A stretch of 64,000 nucleotides of DNA from JBDTVS01 sp040007095 (GCA_040007095.1 JBDTVS010000033.1:1-64000); one strand, 5' to 3'; shown: positions 52,897 to 61,538, counted from the stretch's first letter. Notes: generated by a model not told the origin, from the letters alone. Program-made: numbers and translations.

Positions 52897-53790
52897 ATGC
52901 TGCAAAAGACGTCTTTCACGGTGGCCCTCGTGGGGTGGCTCTGTCTGACGGCGCCCGCGCTGTCGGCGCAGGGTCCGCAAGGCGGTGGACGCGGCGGGCG
53001 GGGTGCCGCGGCCGGGCAGACGGTCGAAAAAATCCGGCAACTCAAACCGGATCTCTACATGATCACCGGCGGCGGCGCCAATACGCTGGTGCGTGTCACA
53101 CCCGACGGGCTGATTGTCGTCGACACGAAGAATCCCGGCGACGATAACTACAACCGGGTCATGGAGGAGATACGGTCGGTTTCGAACCTGCCGGTCAAGT
53201 ACGTCCTCAACACGCACCATCATCCCGATCACGTCGGCACCAATCAGAAGTTCATCGATGCGGGGGCGCAGGTGATCGCACTCGAGGCCCTGAAGACACG
53301 CATGGCCAGCGACCCTCGGACGAAAGACATCCCGGGGCTGCCGACGCAGACCTTCGCCAGAGACTACGTGCTGAAACTCGGAGGCGTGGAGGTTCAGGCG
53401 CATTCGTTCGGGCGGGGCCATACGGGCGACGACACGATGGTCTATTTCCCCGATCTGAAAGTGGTCATGGTCAGCGATCAGATCACCAACGCCACGCCGA
53501 TCGTGGATTTCGCCAACGGCGGCAGCGCCGTCGAGTGGACGCAAATACTGGATGGCGTGCTGACGCTGGACTTCGACATGGCAATTCCGGGACGTGGCGA
53601 GCCGAAGAGCCGGGCCGAGGTCCAGGCGTTTCGGACAGCGTTTGGCAGCGTAATCACTCGTGCGTCCGACGCCATCAAGGCTGGCGCCACCAGAGATCAG
53701 CTCTCGACTCAAGTGAAGACCGACGACCTCGGCTGGCAGTTCAACCCGCAGTTTTACGGTCAGCTCTACGACGAGCTCGCCAAGAAATAG
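52897..53790 (+). CDS. Secreted metallo-beta-lactamase-fold hydrolase
   Basis: 297 residues. Signal peptide MLQKTSFTVALVGWLCLTAPALSAQG. The MBL zinc motif is LNTHHHPDHVGTNQ, with further ligands in FGRGHTGDDTMVYF and the ending PGRGEPKSRAE. This places it among periplasmic MBL-fold hydrolases of the glyoxalase-II-like/class B3-like group. Substrate unknown. Start ATG at 52897; a GTG five codons upstream is possible. Confidence 0.88.
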   Translation: MLQKTSFTVALVGWLCLTAPALSAQGPQGGGRGGRGAAAGQTVEKIRQLKPDLYMITGGGANTLVRVTPDGLIVVDTKNPGDDNYNRVMEEIRSVSNLPVKYVLNTHHHPDHVGTNQKFIDAGAQVIALEALKTRMASDPRTKDIPGLPTQTFARDYVLKLGGVEVQAHSFGRGHTGDDTMVYFPDLKVVMVSDQITNATPIVDFANGGSAVEWTQILDGVLTLDFDMAIPGRGEPKSRAEVQAFRTAFGSVITRASDAIKAGATRDQLSTQVKTDDLGWQFNPQFYGQLYDELAKK

Positions 53791-54183
53791 TTGCTGGCAC
53801 CAGGCCAGCGAGATCCGTCCCAGCGGCCCCCAGCCGCGCCGCAGACCACGGCCGGTCGCCGACAGCCAGCCTCGTTCTGGCGCCGTTCATTTCGGCCGCT
53901 GGCCAGCCATCACGCCCGTCAATGCGATCGGCCGAACCAACGACAGGCCGGCGGCGATTCGAGTGGACGCGACGGGTGGGCAGCCGGCTGCCTACAATGA
54001 GCAGCGAATGGCCAGCCGGCGTTGGACCTTAATCTACTACGGGGGAGGAGCCAGCCGGTTGACCGCCTTCATTGTGATATCCGAGACAGTATTCGTAAGT
54101 TAAAGAGTGAGATGGCGATTGTCAGCCGATTTATTTGAGCGATCTGGAACGTGGCCCGACAATTGCTCACCAGGAAATCGAAG
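53791..54183. other. Intergenic region, no gene
   Basis: About 390 bases. Contains several copies of the short word ccagccggc/ggccagc in both orientations but no convincing gene. Short frames are Arg/Pro-rich and lack ribosome binding sites. The right half is AT-richer and may hold the promoter of the small membrane protein genes that follow. Confidence 0.5.
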
Positions 54184-54528
54184 ATGACCCAGACGTCTTC
54201 GAACCAAGCCGTCTTCGTACGGCCGTTCACAACGCGACAGGAGGCGGGTGTGTCAGACCATTCACGAGCGATAGCGGCGGCGGTCCTTGGCGCTGTGGGC
54301 GGGGCGGTCGTGGGATATCTCCTGTTCACCGATCGCGGCCGGGCGCTACGGCGCGAGCTCGAGATTGCGATTGAGGGTACAACGGCCGAATTCAACAGTC
54401 TTCGCAGTGCTGTGCAACAGACGGCCGATCTGGCTACCGAGGGCTGGAAGCTTTTGAACGATGTCGTCGGCGAAGCCAGCGCGGAGCCGGCACGGTTCGA
54501 GCGCGCGCGTCAGACCGCCCCCTTTTGA
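54184..54528 (+). CDS. Small glycine-zipper membrane protein (YtxH-like)
   Basis: About 114 residues. One Gly/Ala-rich membrane segment (AIAAAVLGAVGGAVVGYLLFTDRGRALRREL) is followed by an amphipathic helical tail (FNSLRSAVQQTADLATEGWKLL). This arrangement matches YtxH-type stress proteins. Start uncertain: ATG 54184 is used, with GTG alternatives at 54151 and at about residue 22. It is followed at once by the next small membrane protein gene. Confidence 0.65.
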   Translation: MTQTSSNQAVFVRPFTTRQEAGVSDHSRAIAAAVLGAVGGAVVGYLLFTDRGRALRRELEIAIEGTTAEFNSLRSAVQQTADLATEGWKLLNDVVGEASAEPARFERARQTAPF

Positions 54529-54536
54529 GGTACGAC

Positions 54537-54962
54537 ATGGAAAACCTCGCGACGACCAATGTCTTGCTGGGCATCATGGCCGCCGTCAGTCTGCTCGAGG
54601 CGCTCGTGATAGTCGGCGTGGGAGTGGCTGCGTGGAAGGTCTACCGCCGGGTGGGAGAGCTGATGGCCGGCGTGGAACGACGACACGTCGAGCCGGCGAT
54701 GGCGCGTGTCAATGCCATTCTCGACGATGTGAAGGCAGTGTCGGAAACGGTCAAGGCAGAAACCGAACGAGTCGATCACGCCATCCACAGAACGATTGAT
54801 CGGGTCGATGACACCGCCGAGCGTGTAAAACGGGGCGTGCGCGCCGGGGCAAGCCCGGTCGTCGGCTTTGTCCGAGGATTGCGTACGGCCATCGAAACCT
54901 TCGCGCGCTTGCGTCAGAAGGCGGCGACGGATCGCACGCCTCGCGGCTTCGACGGCATGTAA
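54537..54962 (+). CDS. Small membrane protein with DUF948-like coiled coil
   Basis: 141 residues. One N-terminal membrane helix (NVLLGIMAAVSLLEALVIVGVGVAAWKVYR) is followed by a long helix (ARVNAILDDVKAVSETVKAETERVDHAIHRTIDRV) with coiled-coil spacing, then a short tail. This resembles DUF948-type proteins often found beside YtxH genes. The ATG at 54537 has GAGG seven bases upstream. Middle gene of three small coexpressed-looking genes. Confidence 0.72.
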   Translation: MENLATTNVLLGIMAAVSLLEALVIVGVGVAAWKVYRRVGELMAGVERRHVEPAMARVNAILDDVKAVSETVKAETERVDHAIHRTIDRVDDTAERVKRGVRAGASPVVGFVRGLRTAIETFARLRQKAATDRTPRGFDGM

Positions 54963-55016
54963 CAAGCCCTTGTGCGCGGCGCCGGGCACTGGCAGAAAAC
55001 TTACTCAGGAGGCTTC

Positions 55017-55409
55017 ATGGCAAATGCGCAGGGTCGCGTCGACAGGCGAGGTAGCGGCGGTGGAAGCTTCGTGATGGGACTTCTGGCGGGCACGGTGATC
55101 GGCGCAGGGATCGCCATGTTGTTCGCCCCCAAGCCCGGGTCCGAGTTCCGCCGCGATCTCGGCGAGCACGTGGACAGGTTCGCGACCGATGCTTCCAAGA
55201 CATACCGCAAGGCCACCGTCGAGGCGACCGAATGGGCACGCAAAGCCTCTGATGCGGCCGAAGAAGTCACTGAGCGAGGCAAGGAGCTCTATAACGACGT
55301 TCGCGACGCGGTGGCCAAAGGCGCAGATGAGGCGCAGCGCTTTCGCCAGGAAGCCAACGGCGGCGACCCCGTTCGGCCGGGGGGCTCGACAGGTTCGCAG
55401 GCAGGCTGA
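55017..55409 (+). CDS. YtxH domain-containing protein
   Basis: 130 residues. A Gly-rich membrane segment (GGSFVMGLLAGTVIGAGIAMLFAPKPGSEFRRDL) is the YtxH signature, including the FAPKSG-like end. A charged helical tail (KTYRKATVEATEWARKASDAAEEVTERGKELY) follows, then a Gly/Ser-rich end. The ATG at 55017 has an ideal aggagg four bases upstream. YtxH proteins are general stress proteins in Bacillus; the role here is unknown. Confidence 0.85.
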   Translation: MANAQGRVDRRGSGGGSFVMGLLAGTVIGAGIAMLFAPKPGSEFRRDLGEHVDRFATDASKTYRKATVEATEWARKASDAAEEVTERGKELYNDVRDAVAKGADEAQRFRQEANGGDPVRPGGSTGSQAG

Positions 55410-55507
55410 GTGCGTGATCGACGAATGCGTCGGCAGTAGGGAAAGATCAAACGACAGCTACCGCTTTCGACGGGCGCCGCTATAATCATGGCTCCAGGAA
55501 GGTCCAC

Positions 55508-56575
55508 ATGATTGCTGCTCGCCTTTTCAGTGCGGCCGCCGTAGCCCTGTTATCGTCGCTGCTCTGCTCGCCCGCTACCGCGCAGTGGCTCGACTATCCG
55601 ACACCGGGAATCCCACGCCTGCCTGACGGCAAGGCGAACCTGTCCGCGCCGGCGCCCCGCACACCGGACGGCAAACCCGATCTCTCCGGGATCTGGAGAG
55701 GTGCCGGCCCTATCTACCGCTTCAACATCGCGCAGGACCTCAAGACAGAGGACGTTCAGCCCTGGGCCGAGGCGCTCTTCTTGAAGCGCGTGCGAGATTC
55801 CAGGAAAGACAGTCCCCTGGCGCGATGCCTCCCGGTCAGCGTGCCCTTCCACAATTTCTTCAACCTGACGAGGCTCGTCCAGACTCCGGGGCTGGTGGTG
55901 GTGCTGTACGAATCGCCCAACAGCCCGCATCGGATGGTGTTCACCGACGGCCGCGATCTTCCGAAGGACCCCAATCCAACATGGCTGGGGTACTCAATCG
56001 GCCGATGGGAAGGGGACACGCTGGTGATCACGACAGCGGGTTTCAACGACCGCGGCTGGCTCGACAGCGCGGGGCATCCGCAAACCGAATCCCTTCGCGT
56101 CACAGAGCGGCTCCGGCGCCGCGATTTCGGCCACATGGATTTCGAAATCACGATCGACGATCCGAAAGTGTTCACCAAGCCGTTCACCATCAAGTCGGTG
56201 CGGCTCCTGGCGGCGGATACCGAAATCCTGGAAGATGTGTGCGAAAACGAAAACGACGGCAAGCATCTGTCCGGCGACAGCGGAATCAGACTCAGTCCGG
56301 CGCTTCTCGCGACATACGCTGGTGCGTACGAGATGGCAGGGCGCGAGATTGTGATCACGGCCACCGGTGACCTGCTGTTCGTGCAGGGTTTCAACGAGCC
56401 CAAGCTTCCGCTGCTCGTTCAATCGGAGACCCAGTTCATGTCCACCGCGACGCCCACGGGCTTTGAGTTCGTCAAGGACGCGCAGGGGAAGGTCACGCAC
56501 CTCGTTGTTCGCGGCGACGCTGGAACACAAAGAGCGGCCCGCAAGAACGCGGCGTCCCCGGCCCCTCGAAGATGA
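55508..56575 (+). CDS. Secreted acidobacterial-type protein of unknown function
   Basis: 355 residues. Signal peptide MIAARLFSAAAVALLSSLLCSPATAQ. The mature protein has the motif TPDGKPDLSGIWRG, then a beta-rich domain (RMVFTDGRDLPKDPNPTWLGYSIGRWEGDTLVITTAGFNDRGWLD). Proteins with DGKPDLSGIW and GRWEGDTLVV are very abundant paralogues in acidobacterial genomes, function unknown. Its start has a clear aggtccac spacing upstream. Confidence 0.85.
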   Translation: MIAARLFSAAAVALLSSLLCSPATAQWLDYPTPGIPRLPDGKANLSAPAPRTPDGKPDLSGIWRGAGPIYRFNIAQDLKTEDVQPWAEALFLKRVRDSRKDSPLARCLPVSVPFHNFFNLTRLVQTPGLVVVLYESPNSPHRMVFTDGRDLPKDPNPTWLGYSIGRWEGDTLVITTAGFNDRGWLDSAGHPQTESLRVTERLRRRDFGHMDFEITIDDPKVFTKPFTIKSVRLLAADTEILEDVCENENDGKHLSGDSGIRLSPALLATYAGAYEMAGREIVITATGDLLFVQGFNEPKLPLLVQSETQFMSTATPTGFEFVKDAQGKVTHLVVRGDAGTQRAARKNAASPAPRR

Positions 56576-56590
56576 CCCAGCCCGACTCGC

Positions 56591-57253
56591 TCAGCGCTTG
56601 CTTCCCGAGGCGGGCGTCCGCTCGTTGAGTTCTCGCAGATTTCGATCGACTTTTTCCAGCAGCGCCTTGTCGCCAGGGTACCAGTACTGGATGTGACACG
56701 ACTCGCACGCCTGGTCGAGATTGTCGCCAGCCTCCCACATCTCGTCGGCGTTCTTCTTCTTCACGATCTCGAGGATTTCGAGGCCCACGTTGCGAAGCGC
56801 TTCGATTTTGGCGTTCCACAGCACGGGATCGGCCTCGAGCTTCGCCTTGATCTGGGCCGGAGACAATTCGGTCGCGTCGAGGCCGGTGCTGTTGTTCTCG
56901 TCGCCGGCCGGCGTAAAGGGTCGGGGAACTTTCAACAGGTAGATACCCTCTGCCAGCGTGACCGCACCGATGCGGATTCTCTCCCAGTCCTTGTCCGTCT
57001 TCGGTACCCTCTCCACCGTTCCGGTCTTCGTCGTCTCGATTTTCACCGCGTCGAAAACATTGTCGGCGGCGGGGTCGATCATGTCCCGCATCAGTTCCTT
57101 GACGGACACGATCGGCTTCATGTCTCCCCACAGCGCGGGGGTGGGCGGCGAAGTCGGGTTCGGTTTCGACGGCGAACATGCAGACGACAAGATGCCGGCG
57201 ACCAGCAGTCCGGCACAGGCGACAAAGGGCGTCCCGATCAAACCGTTCGACAT
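56591..57253 (-). CDS. Lipoprotein with one c-type haem motif
   Basis: About 220 residues. Lipobox ILSSAC places the mature Cys near residue 26. The C-terminal half has the haem motif CESCHIQYWYPG and is helical, as in cytochrome c'/cytochrome-c-like four-helix proteins (EMWEAGDNLDQACESCH). The ATG at 57253 (MSNGLIG) is preferred to one four codons earlier. Convergent with the preceding secreted protein gene. Confidence 0.8.
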   Translation of the reverse strand: MSNGLIGTPFVACAGLLVAGILSSACSPSKPNPTSPPTPALWGDMKPIVSVKELMRDMIDPAADNVFDAVKIETTKTGTVERVPKTDKDWERIRIGAVTLAEGIYLLKVPRPFTPAGDENNSTGLDATELSPAQIKAKLEADPVLWNAKIEALRNVGLEILEIVKKKNADEMWEAGDNLDQACESCHIQYWYPGDKALLEKVDRNLRELNERTPASGSKR

Positions 57254-57464
57254 TCGCAACTCCAATGATGGTCAGGCCTCGCAGGCAGCGGGTGACCGTG
57301 AGAATGTCCGGAGTGGCATGGGCATACCTCGGCGGTCAGCGGACACTCACCGGCGATCCTTCATGATTGATCACAAACGACGAATGCGGCGACTTCGGAT
57401 CGACGGCCGGACTGGTGCGATCACTGTCGGCGACGCGAACCGGCTTGCTCCCGCCAGGCTGGCA
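57254..57464. other. Intergenic region, no gene
   Basis: Together with the MITE-like element and 57645-57880 this is a 630-base gap between divergent genes. No coding sequence is convincing. The region just before 57881 contains tttatactcc near 57830, a possible -10, and a ribosome binding site ggagaga. Confidence 0.4.
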
Positions 57465-57644
57465 GGCCGTGGTGAAAGTCTGGCTGCGTTCGACGAGCGA
57501 TGCATCCCCGCCGGCGACGTTGCTCATCGCTCGCTCCCGGTATTCTCGTCGCCCCCGCCCCAACGCGCTGGGGAAACGCCCGTCGGGGGCCCCGGGGTCG
57601 CGCCTGGCCCGTCTCGGTGCGACGCCAGACTTTCACCACGGGCT
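57465..57644. mobile_element. MITE-like element with 18-bp perfect terminal inverted repeats
   Basis: Left end ccgtggtgaaagtctggc (57468-57485) and right end gccagactttcaccacgg (57624-57641) are exact reverse complements; allowing one mismatch the repeats extend to about 21 bp. The total is close to 180 bp with no coding capacity. The interior shares segments with the element at 21588 (cccggtattctcg, ggggtcgcgcc, cccgtctcggtgcgacgc) and the gttgctcatcgct core word with the family at 27527 and 61238. Confidence 0.8.
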
Positions 57645-57880
57645 GCAGGATCGCGTCCGAGCAACCCGAACACGCTCCCAGGAGCCTCTTCAGGCACGAC
57701 TCGGACGGGCTGCCGAGAAAATGTGTGACCTGAGATCCATGTAGCCGCTTGCCTGCATGATCCATATACTACGAGCCGTTGTTGGTGCGCTCGAGGGGTG
57801 TGGTTCGTCACCTTCTCGTTTATACTCCTTACGCCTTTCTTATAGGGTCGACTAGCGGTTGGAGCAGTGTGGAGAGACTT

Positions 57881-59371
57881 ATGACTAGAAACACAGTTCT
57901 GTTTTTCGGCCTGGCCGCCATCGTGGCCACAGCGGCGTGCAGCAAACCGGCGGGCACGCTCGACGCCGCCGTCGACGCACTGAAGGCAAACGACGTCAAG
58001 GCGATCGAGTACTCCGGCACGGGGAATTGGTTCCAGTTCGGGCAGGCGCCGAACGTCACGCTGCCATGGCCCCAGTTCGACGTGACCGCCTTCACCGCGG
58101 CGATCAACTACGAGGCCCCTGCTGCTCGTGTCCAGATGACGCGGAAGCAGACAGTCGATCCCGCGCGCGTGCGGCCGACCCCGGCCGAACAGCGGGCCGA
58201 CCAGTACGTCAACGGCTCCTTCGCCTGGAACATGGCGCCGCCGGCCGGCGCACCCGCGGGCGCGTCTCCTGCGGCGGCGACGCAACCGGCCGCCGTCGAA
58301 GAGCGCACGATGGAGATCTGGTCTACGCCTCAGGGCTTCATCCGGGCGGCAAAGGCGAACAACGCCACGTCCACCCCCGCCAACGGCGGATCTGAAGTGA
58401 CATTCACAGCCGGCAAGAACAAGTACGTCGGGACCGTCGACGCGCAGAGCCAGGTGACGCGCATCCAGACCTGGATCGACAACCCGGTGCTCGGCGACAC
58501 CCTCGTCGAGACGACCTTCTCCGACTATAAGGACTTCGGCGGCGTCATGTTCCCGGGACACATCGTGCGTGTCCAGGGTGGACACCCGGTCCTCGACCTG
58601 ACGGTGTCGGCCGCGAAAGCCAGTTCGACGGTGGATTTTTCCGTACCCGAGAGCGTGAAGACCGCCACGGTGCCGCCGCTTGTCGTCACGGCGACGAAGC
58701 TCGCCGACGGCGTGTATTACCTCACCGGAGGCTCGCATCACAGCCTCGCCATCGAGCAGCGCGATCACGTCGTGGTGGTCGAGGGTCCGCAGAACGAAGC
58801 GAGATCGCTGGCCGTCATCGCGCGGGTCAAGGAGACGATCCCGAACAAGCCGCTCAAGTACCTGATCAACTCGCACCATCACTTCGACCACTCGGGCGGG
58901 TTGCGCACCTGGGTGGACGAAGGCTCGATTATCGTGACCCACCAGATGAACAAGGCGTACTACGAGCAGGCCTGGGCGACGCCCCACACACTCGGCCCGG
59001 ACAAGCTCGCCTCGTCCAAGAAGCCCGCCACGTTCGAAACGTTCTCGGCCAAGTACGTGCTGGCCGACGACAAACGGCCGGTCGAGATCCACGAGATCGT
59101 CGGCAGCGGCCACGCCGACGGGTTCCTGATGATCTATCTTCCGAAACAGCAGATTCTCGCGGAGGCGGACGCCTATACACCGGCCGCAGCTGATGCGCCG
59201 CCGCCCACCACGCCGAACCCGTTCTCGGTCAACCTGTACGAGAACATCGAGAGGCTCAAGCTCGATGTGAAACAGATCGCCGGACTGCACGGGCCGCGCA
59301 TCGCCACCCTGGACGATCTTCGCACCGCCATCGGTGTGGAGACCAAGAAGAAAGGCTTCTTCCGGCGCTGA
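57881..59371 (+). CDS. Periplasmic lipoprotein with metallo-beta-lactamase fold
   Basis: 496 residues. The lipobox region FFGLAAIVATAACSKP puts the lipidated Cys near residue 20. A ~270-residue beta-rich N-terminal domain is followed by an MBL domain with zinc motif INSHHHFDHSGG, a later His/Asp ligand in VGSGHADGFLMIYLP and an Asp in LAEADAY. It is similar in domain type to the MBL protein at 52897 but longer. The ATG at 57881 with ggagag upstream is used; the frame extends 34 codons further but that part is not protein-like. Confidence 0.87.
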   Translation: MTRNTVLFFGLAAIVATAACSKPAGTLDAAVDALKANDVKAIEYSGTGNWFQFGQAPNVTLPWPQFDVTAFTAAINYEAPAARVQMTRKQTVDPARVRPTPAEQRADQYVNGSFAWNMAPPAGAPAGASPAAATQPAAVEERTMEIWSTPQGFIRAAKANNATSTPANGGSEVTFTAGKNKYVGTVDAQSQVTRIQTWIDNPVLGDTLVETTFSDYKDFGGVMFPGHIVRVQGGHPVLDLTVSAAKASSTVDFSVPESVKTATVPPLVVTATKLADGVYYLTGGSHHSLAIEQRDHVVVVEGPQNEARSLAVIARVKETIPNKPLKYLINSHHHFDHSGGLRTWVDEGSIIVTHQMNKAYYEQAWATPHTLGPDKLASSKKPATFETFSAKYVLADDKRPVEIHEIVGSGHADGFLMIYLPKQQILAEADAYTPAAADAPPPTTPNPFSVNLYENIERLKLDVKQIAGLHGPRIATLDDLRTAIGVETKKKGFFRR

Positions 59372-59389
59372 GCGCTCAATCTGTTCTCC

Positions 59390-59438
59390 GGTTATTGGTC
59401 AGTTGGTGGGTCGTAGATCCCGTCGCTGACCAATAACC
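59390..59438 (+). terminator. Strong hairpin after the MBL lipoprotein gene
   Basis: ggttattggtcag (59390-59402) and ctgaccaataacc (59426-59438) are perfect 13-bp inverted repeats with a 23-base loop, 18 bases after the stop. No U-tract follows, so it may be a 3' stabilising stem or factor-dependent terminator rather than a classic intrinsic terminator. Confidence 0.55.
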
Positions 59439-59453
59439 AGCTCGGCTCATCAT

Positions 59454-59564
59454 ATGCGCCCCTTGCTGCTCGCTGTTCTTGCGGTGTTTGGCGTCGGGCT
59501 CCTGGCGCCGGCCGCGTCCCTGCTCGCAACAGGCATTAGCGATCCTGAGGAGCAAGTAGTCTGA
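59454..59564 (+). CDS. Possible small secreted/membrane peptide
   Basis: 36 codons, ATG to TGA. It reads like a signal peptide (LLLAVLAVFGVGLLAPAASLLATG) with a short acidic end. No ribosome binding site is seen. It could be a genuine small protein, or the remnant of the start of a lost secreted-protein gene. Confidence 0.25.
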   Translation: MRPLLLAVLAVFGVGLLAPAASLLATGISDPEEQVV

Positions 59565-59577
59565 TCGCGGGTGTCGG

Positions 59578-59637
59578 TTCACCACCGAGGCCACCGAGAA
59601 ACATCCTGTTTTGGGCTCGGCGCGCTCGGTGGTTCGA
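59578..59637. repeat. Dispersed CACCGAG/CTCGGTG hairpin repeat, copy C
   Basis: ttcaccaccgaggccaccga (left arm) and ggctcggcgcgctcggtggt (right arm) around a short loop. Best-preserved left arm together with copy E. Confidence 0.75.
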
Positions 59638-59673
59638 GCAGTTTCGACAACGGTGTAGCGGGCGGGTCCGAAA

Positions 59674-59740
59674 GAGCACCAAGGCCACGAAGTCGTTCTC
59701 CGCGCGGCAAACGACAGCCTTTGTGTTCTCTGTGGTTCAG
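59674..59740. repeat. Diverged hairpin-repeat copy D
   Basis: gcaccaaggccacgaag and ctttgtgttctctgtggt are the two arms, with the same layout as the other copies but CACxAAG/CTxTGTG-type words. It resembles the accacagagg...ctctgtgg variant of such repeats. Only 35 bases separate it from copy C. Confidence 0.5.
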
Positions 59741-59753
59741 AATGCGCGCGGCG

Positions 59754-61538
59754 TCATTTCTGTTCCGACGATGTCTTGGGGGCGTTGCCGCCCATCAACT
59801 GACGCAGCAGCGCTGCCGTACTCTCCCGAACGACGCTTGGCGCGGCGCCCCTGCGGCCCTGAAAGCCGGACGCGGACACGCCCAGGGCCACGTCAAGGGG
59901 CGTGCGGCCGTCCTTGTCCTTGAGATCCAGTTCGGCCCCTTCCGCGGCGAGGAACTCGACCAGGCGATTCGATCGTTCGACGGCGATGTGCAGAGCCGTC
60001 TGGCCCGCGTTGTTGAACGCATTGACGTCGGCGCCGTGTTTCAGGCAGAGCGAGAGGGCCTCGATCGCCGTGTCGTCGCTCCGGCCGCGACCGCCCCCGA
60101 GCCCCGCGGCGAACATCAGCGGCGTCGTCATGTTCCGGGTGGCGACGTTCGGATCGGCACCCTTGTCCAGCAGCAGGTGCATGATCGCCACGTCAGTGGA
60201 TTTGGCCGCCCGCATCAGCGGCGTTGCGCCGTCGGTCAGCTGCGCATCGCCGCCGTTGTGATAACGCTGCAGCGTCGGTGTTCTCAGACGCGCATTCGGG
60301 TTCCCGCCGCGGTCCAGGATCATCGTCACGAGCGCCACGTTGTCGATGGTCGATGTCGGCTTGCGCGAAGGCCGATTGATGAACGGGCCGGGCGTATGCA
60401 AGTCCACGGCGGCATACAACGCGGCCATGCCGCTGGCATCGGCGACGTTGGGGTCCGCGCCCTTCTCGAGCAGCAGCGTCGCGACCTCGTTGTGGCCGTT
60501 GATGATCGCCATGACCAGCGCGCTGGTGCCATCGGGATCGGCCAGATTCAGATCGGCGCCGCCCTCGGCCAGCGCGCGCACGCCCTCCAGTGCACCCTGC
60601 CTCGCGGCGAACAGCACCGCGGTCATGCCTCCGCGGGGCATCGGCGTGGACACCATCGTGCTGCCGTTGAACGCGATCTTCCCGAACTCCAGCGGCTTCG
60701 AGCGGGCGTTGATCTCCGCGCCACCCTCGATCAGCATCGGGACGATGTCGCGGTGGTTCTGGGCCGCGGCCCACATCAACGCGGTCTGCCCCTGCCATTT
60801 TTCTACCGCGTTGACCCTGGCGCCGTGCGCGAGGAGGACCTTCACGGCCGCTGTACTGCCCGTGCGTGCCGCCGTCATCAGTGCGGTTTCACCTTCGGGC
60901 AACGCCCCGTTGGCATCCGCGCCGGCTGCGAGCAGGAGCTCGATCGTCGCGGCGTCGCCGTTGGTGGCGGCAAGCGAGATCGGCGTGACGCCGTAGCGGT
61001 TCGCGGTTCCTGCTTTGGCGCCCGCTTTGAGCAGGAGACGTACCGTCTCCTCGTCGCCCGCCCGGACCGCCCAATGGAGCGCGGTCGTGCCGTCCACTTC
61101 CGCGGTGTTCGGATCGACGCGCGCCTTCACCAGCTGACGGACCGTGTCGCGGTTGTCGTTCTTGATCGCGTCCAGCAGCCGGGTGTCGCTGTTGTCGGCG
61201 GCGCGAGAGGGTATCGCGCACAACGCGACCAGACTAAGGACCAGCGCAAAAATAACCTTTGCATTGTGGCCGCCGAGGCAGCCCGCCGGGCTGCGTTGCT
61301 CATCGCTTGCATACTCCCGGTATGCGCCCTCTTCGCGCCTTGCCGGGCGGGCGCCTCGACGCCCACAACTTGCAAACGTTATTCTTGCGCGGGCCCTAAC
61401 GGCCGATGCCCAATTCAACAGCAGCGCTCTTTGGCAGCGGGTCAATTTCAACCTTGGTCGCGGGAGAACCACCGAGATCACCGAGAAGAACACTTTCTTC
61501 GGCTCGGTGTCCTCGGTGGTGAACGTGACTTCGCTCAT
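59754..61538 (-). CDS. Ankyrin-repeat protein (start uncertain)
   Basis: From a signal-peptide-like stretch (KVIFALVLSLVALCAIPSRAADN, encoded near 61260-61190) to the end, the protein is a chain of about 11-12 ankyrin repeats (DGTTALHWAVRAGDEETVRLLLKAGA, EGETALMTAARTGSTAAVKVLLAHGA, QTALHIAVERSNRLVEFLAAEGAEL). Probably exported and binding other proteins. The start is unclear. There is no ATG/GTG/TTG close to the signal peptide, because a MITE-like element (61238-61396) covers that site. The ATG at 61538, just after the DUF1552 stop, is open in frame but would encode some 93 residues of repeat DNA first. Confidence 0.8.
   Translation of the reverse strand: MSEVTFTTEDTEPKKVFFSVISVVLPRPRLKLTRCQRALLLNWASAVRARARITFASCGRRGARPARREEGAYREYASDEQRSPAGCLGGHNAKVIFALVLSLVALCAIPSRAADNSDTRLLDAIKNDNRDTVRQLVKARVDPNTAEVDGTTALHWAVRAGDEETVRLLLKAGAKAGTANRYGVTPISLAATNGDAATIELLLAAGADANGALPEGETALMTAARTGSTAAVKVLLAHGARVNAVEKWQGQTALMWAAAQNHRDIVPMLIEGGAEINARSKPLEFGKIAFNGSTMVSTPMPRGGMTAVLFAARQGALEGVRALAEGGADLNLADPDGTSALVMAIINGHNEVATLLLEKGADPNVADASGMAALYAAVDLHTPGPFINRPSRKPTSTIDNVALVTMILDRGGNPNARLRTPTLQRYHNGGDAQLTDGATPLMRAAKSTDVAIMHLLLDKGADPNVATRNMTTPLMFAAGLGGGRGRSDDTAIEALSLCLKHGADVNAFNNAGQTALHIAVERSNRLVEFLAAEGAELDLKDKDGRTPLDVALGVSASGFQGRRGAAPSVVRESTAALLRQLMGGNAPKTSSEQK
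61238..61396. mobile_element. MITE-like palindromic element, copy 2
   Basis: About 159 bp. Left arm gcgcaaaaataacctttgca (61244 on) and right arm, reversed, gcgcaagaataacgtttgca (from 61390) differ at two of 20 positions. The inverted similarity continues inward for about 38 bases. The interior matches copy 1 at 27527 almost exactly (gctgcgttgctcatcgcttg, actcccggtatgcg, gccgggcgggcgcctcgacg). The left arm overlaps the ankyrin signal-peptide codons. Confidence 0.82.
61466..61524. repeat. Dispersed CACCGAG/CTCGGTG hairpin repeat, copy E
   Basis: aaccaccgagatcaccgag (61467 on) and ctcggtgtcctcggtggt (61503-61520): near-perfect arms with a 17-base loop. It sits between the DUF1552 stop and the MITE-like element, inside the presumed leader of the ankyrin gene. 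Confidence 0.8.

Noticed and set aside
53791..54000. 69-codon + strand ORF after the MBL gene
   Set aside because: Arg/Pro-rich, no ribosome binding site, no homology pattern.
57779..57880. 34-codon upstream extension of the MBL lipoprotein
   Set aside because: Would hide the lipoprotein signal; the ATG at 57881 has a good ribosome binding site.
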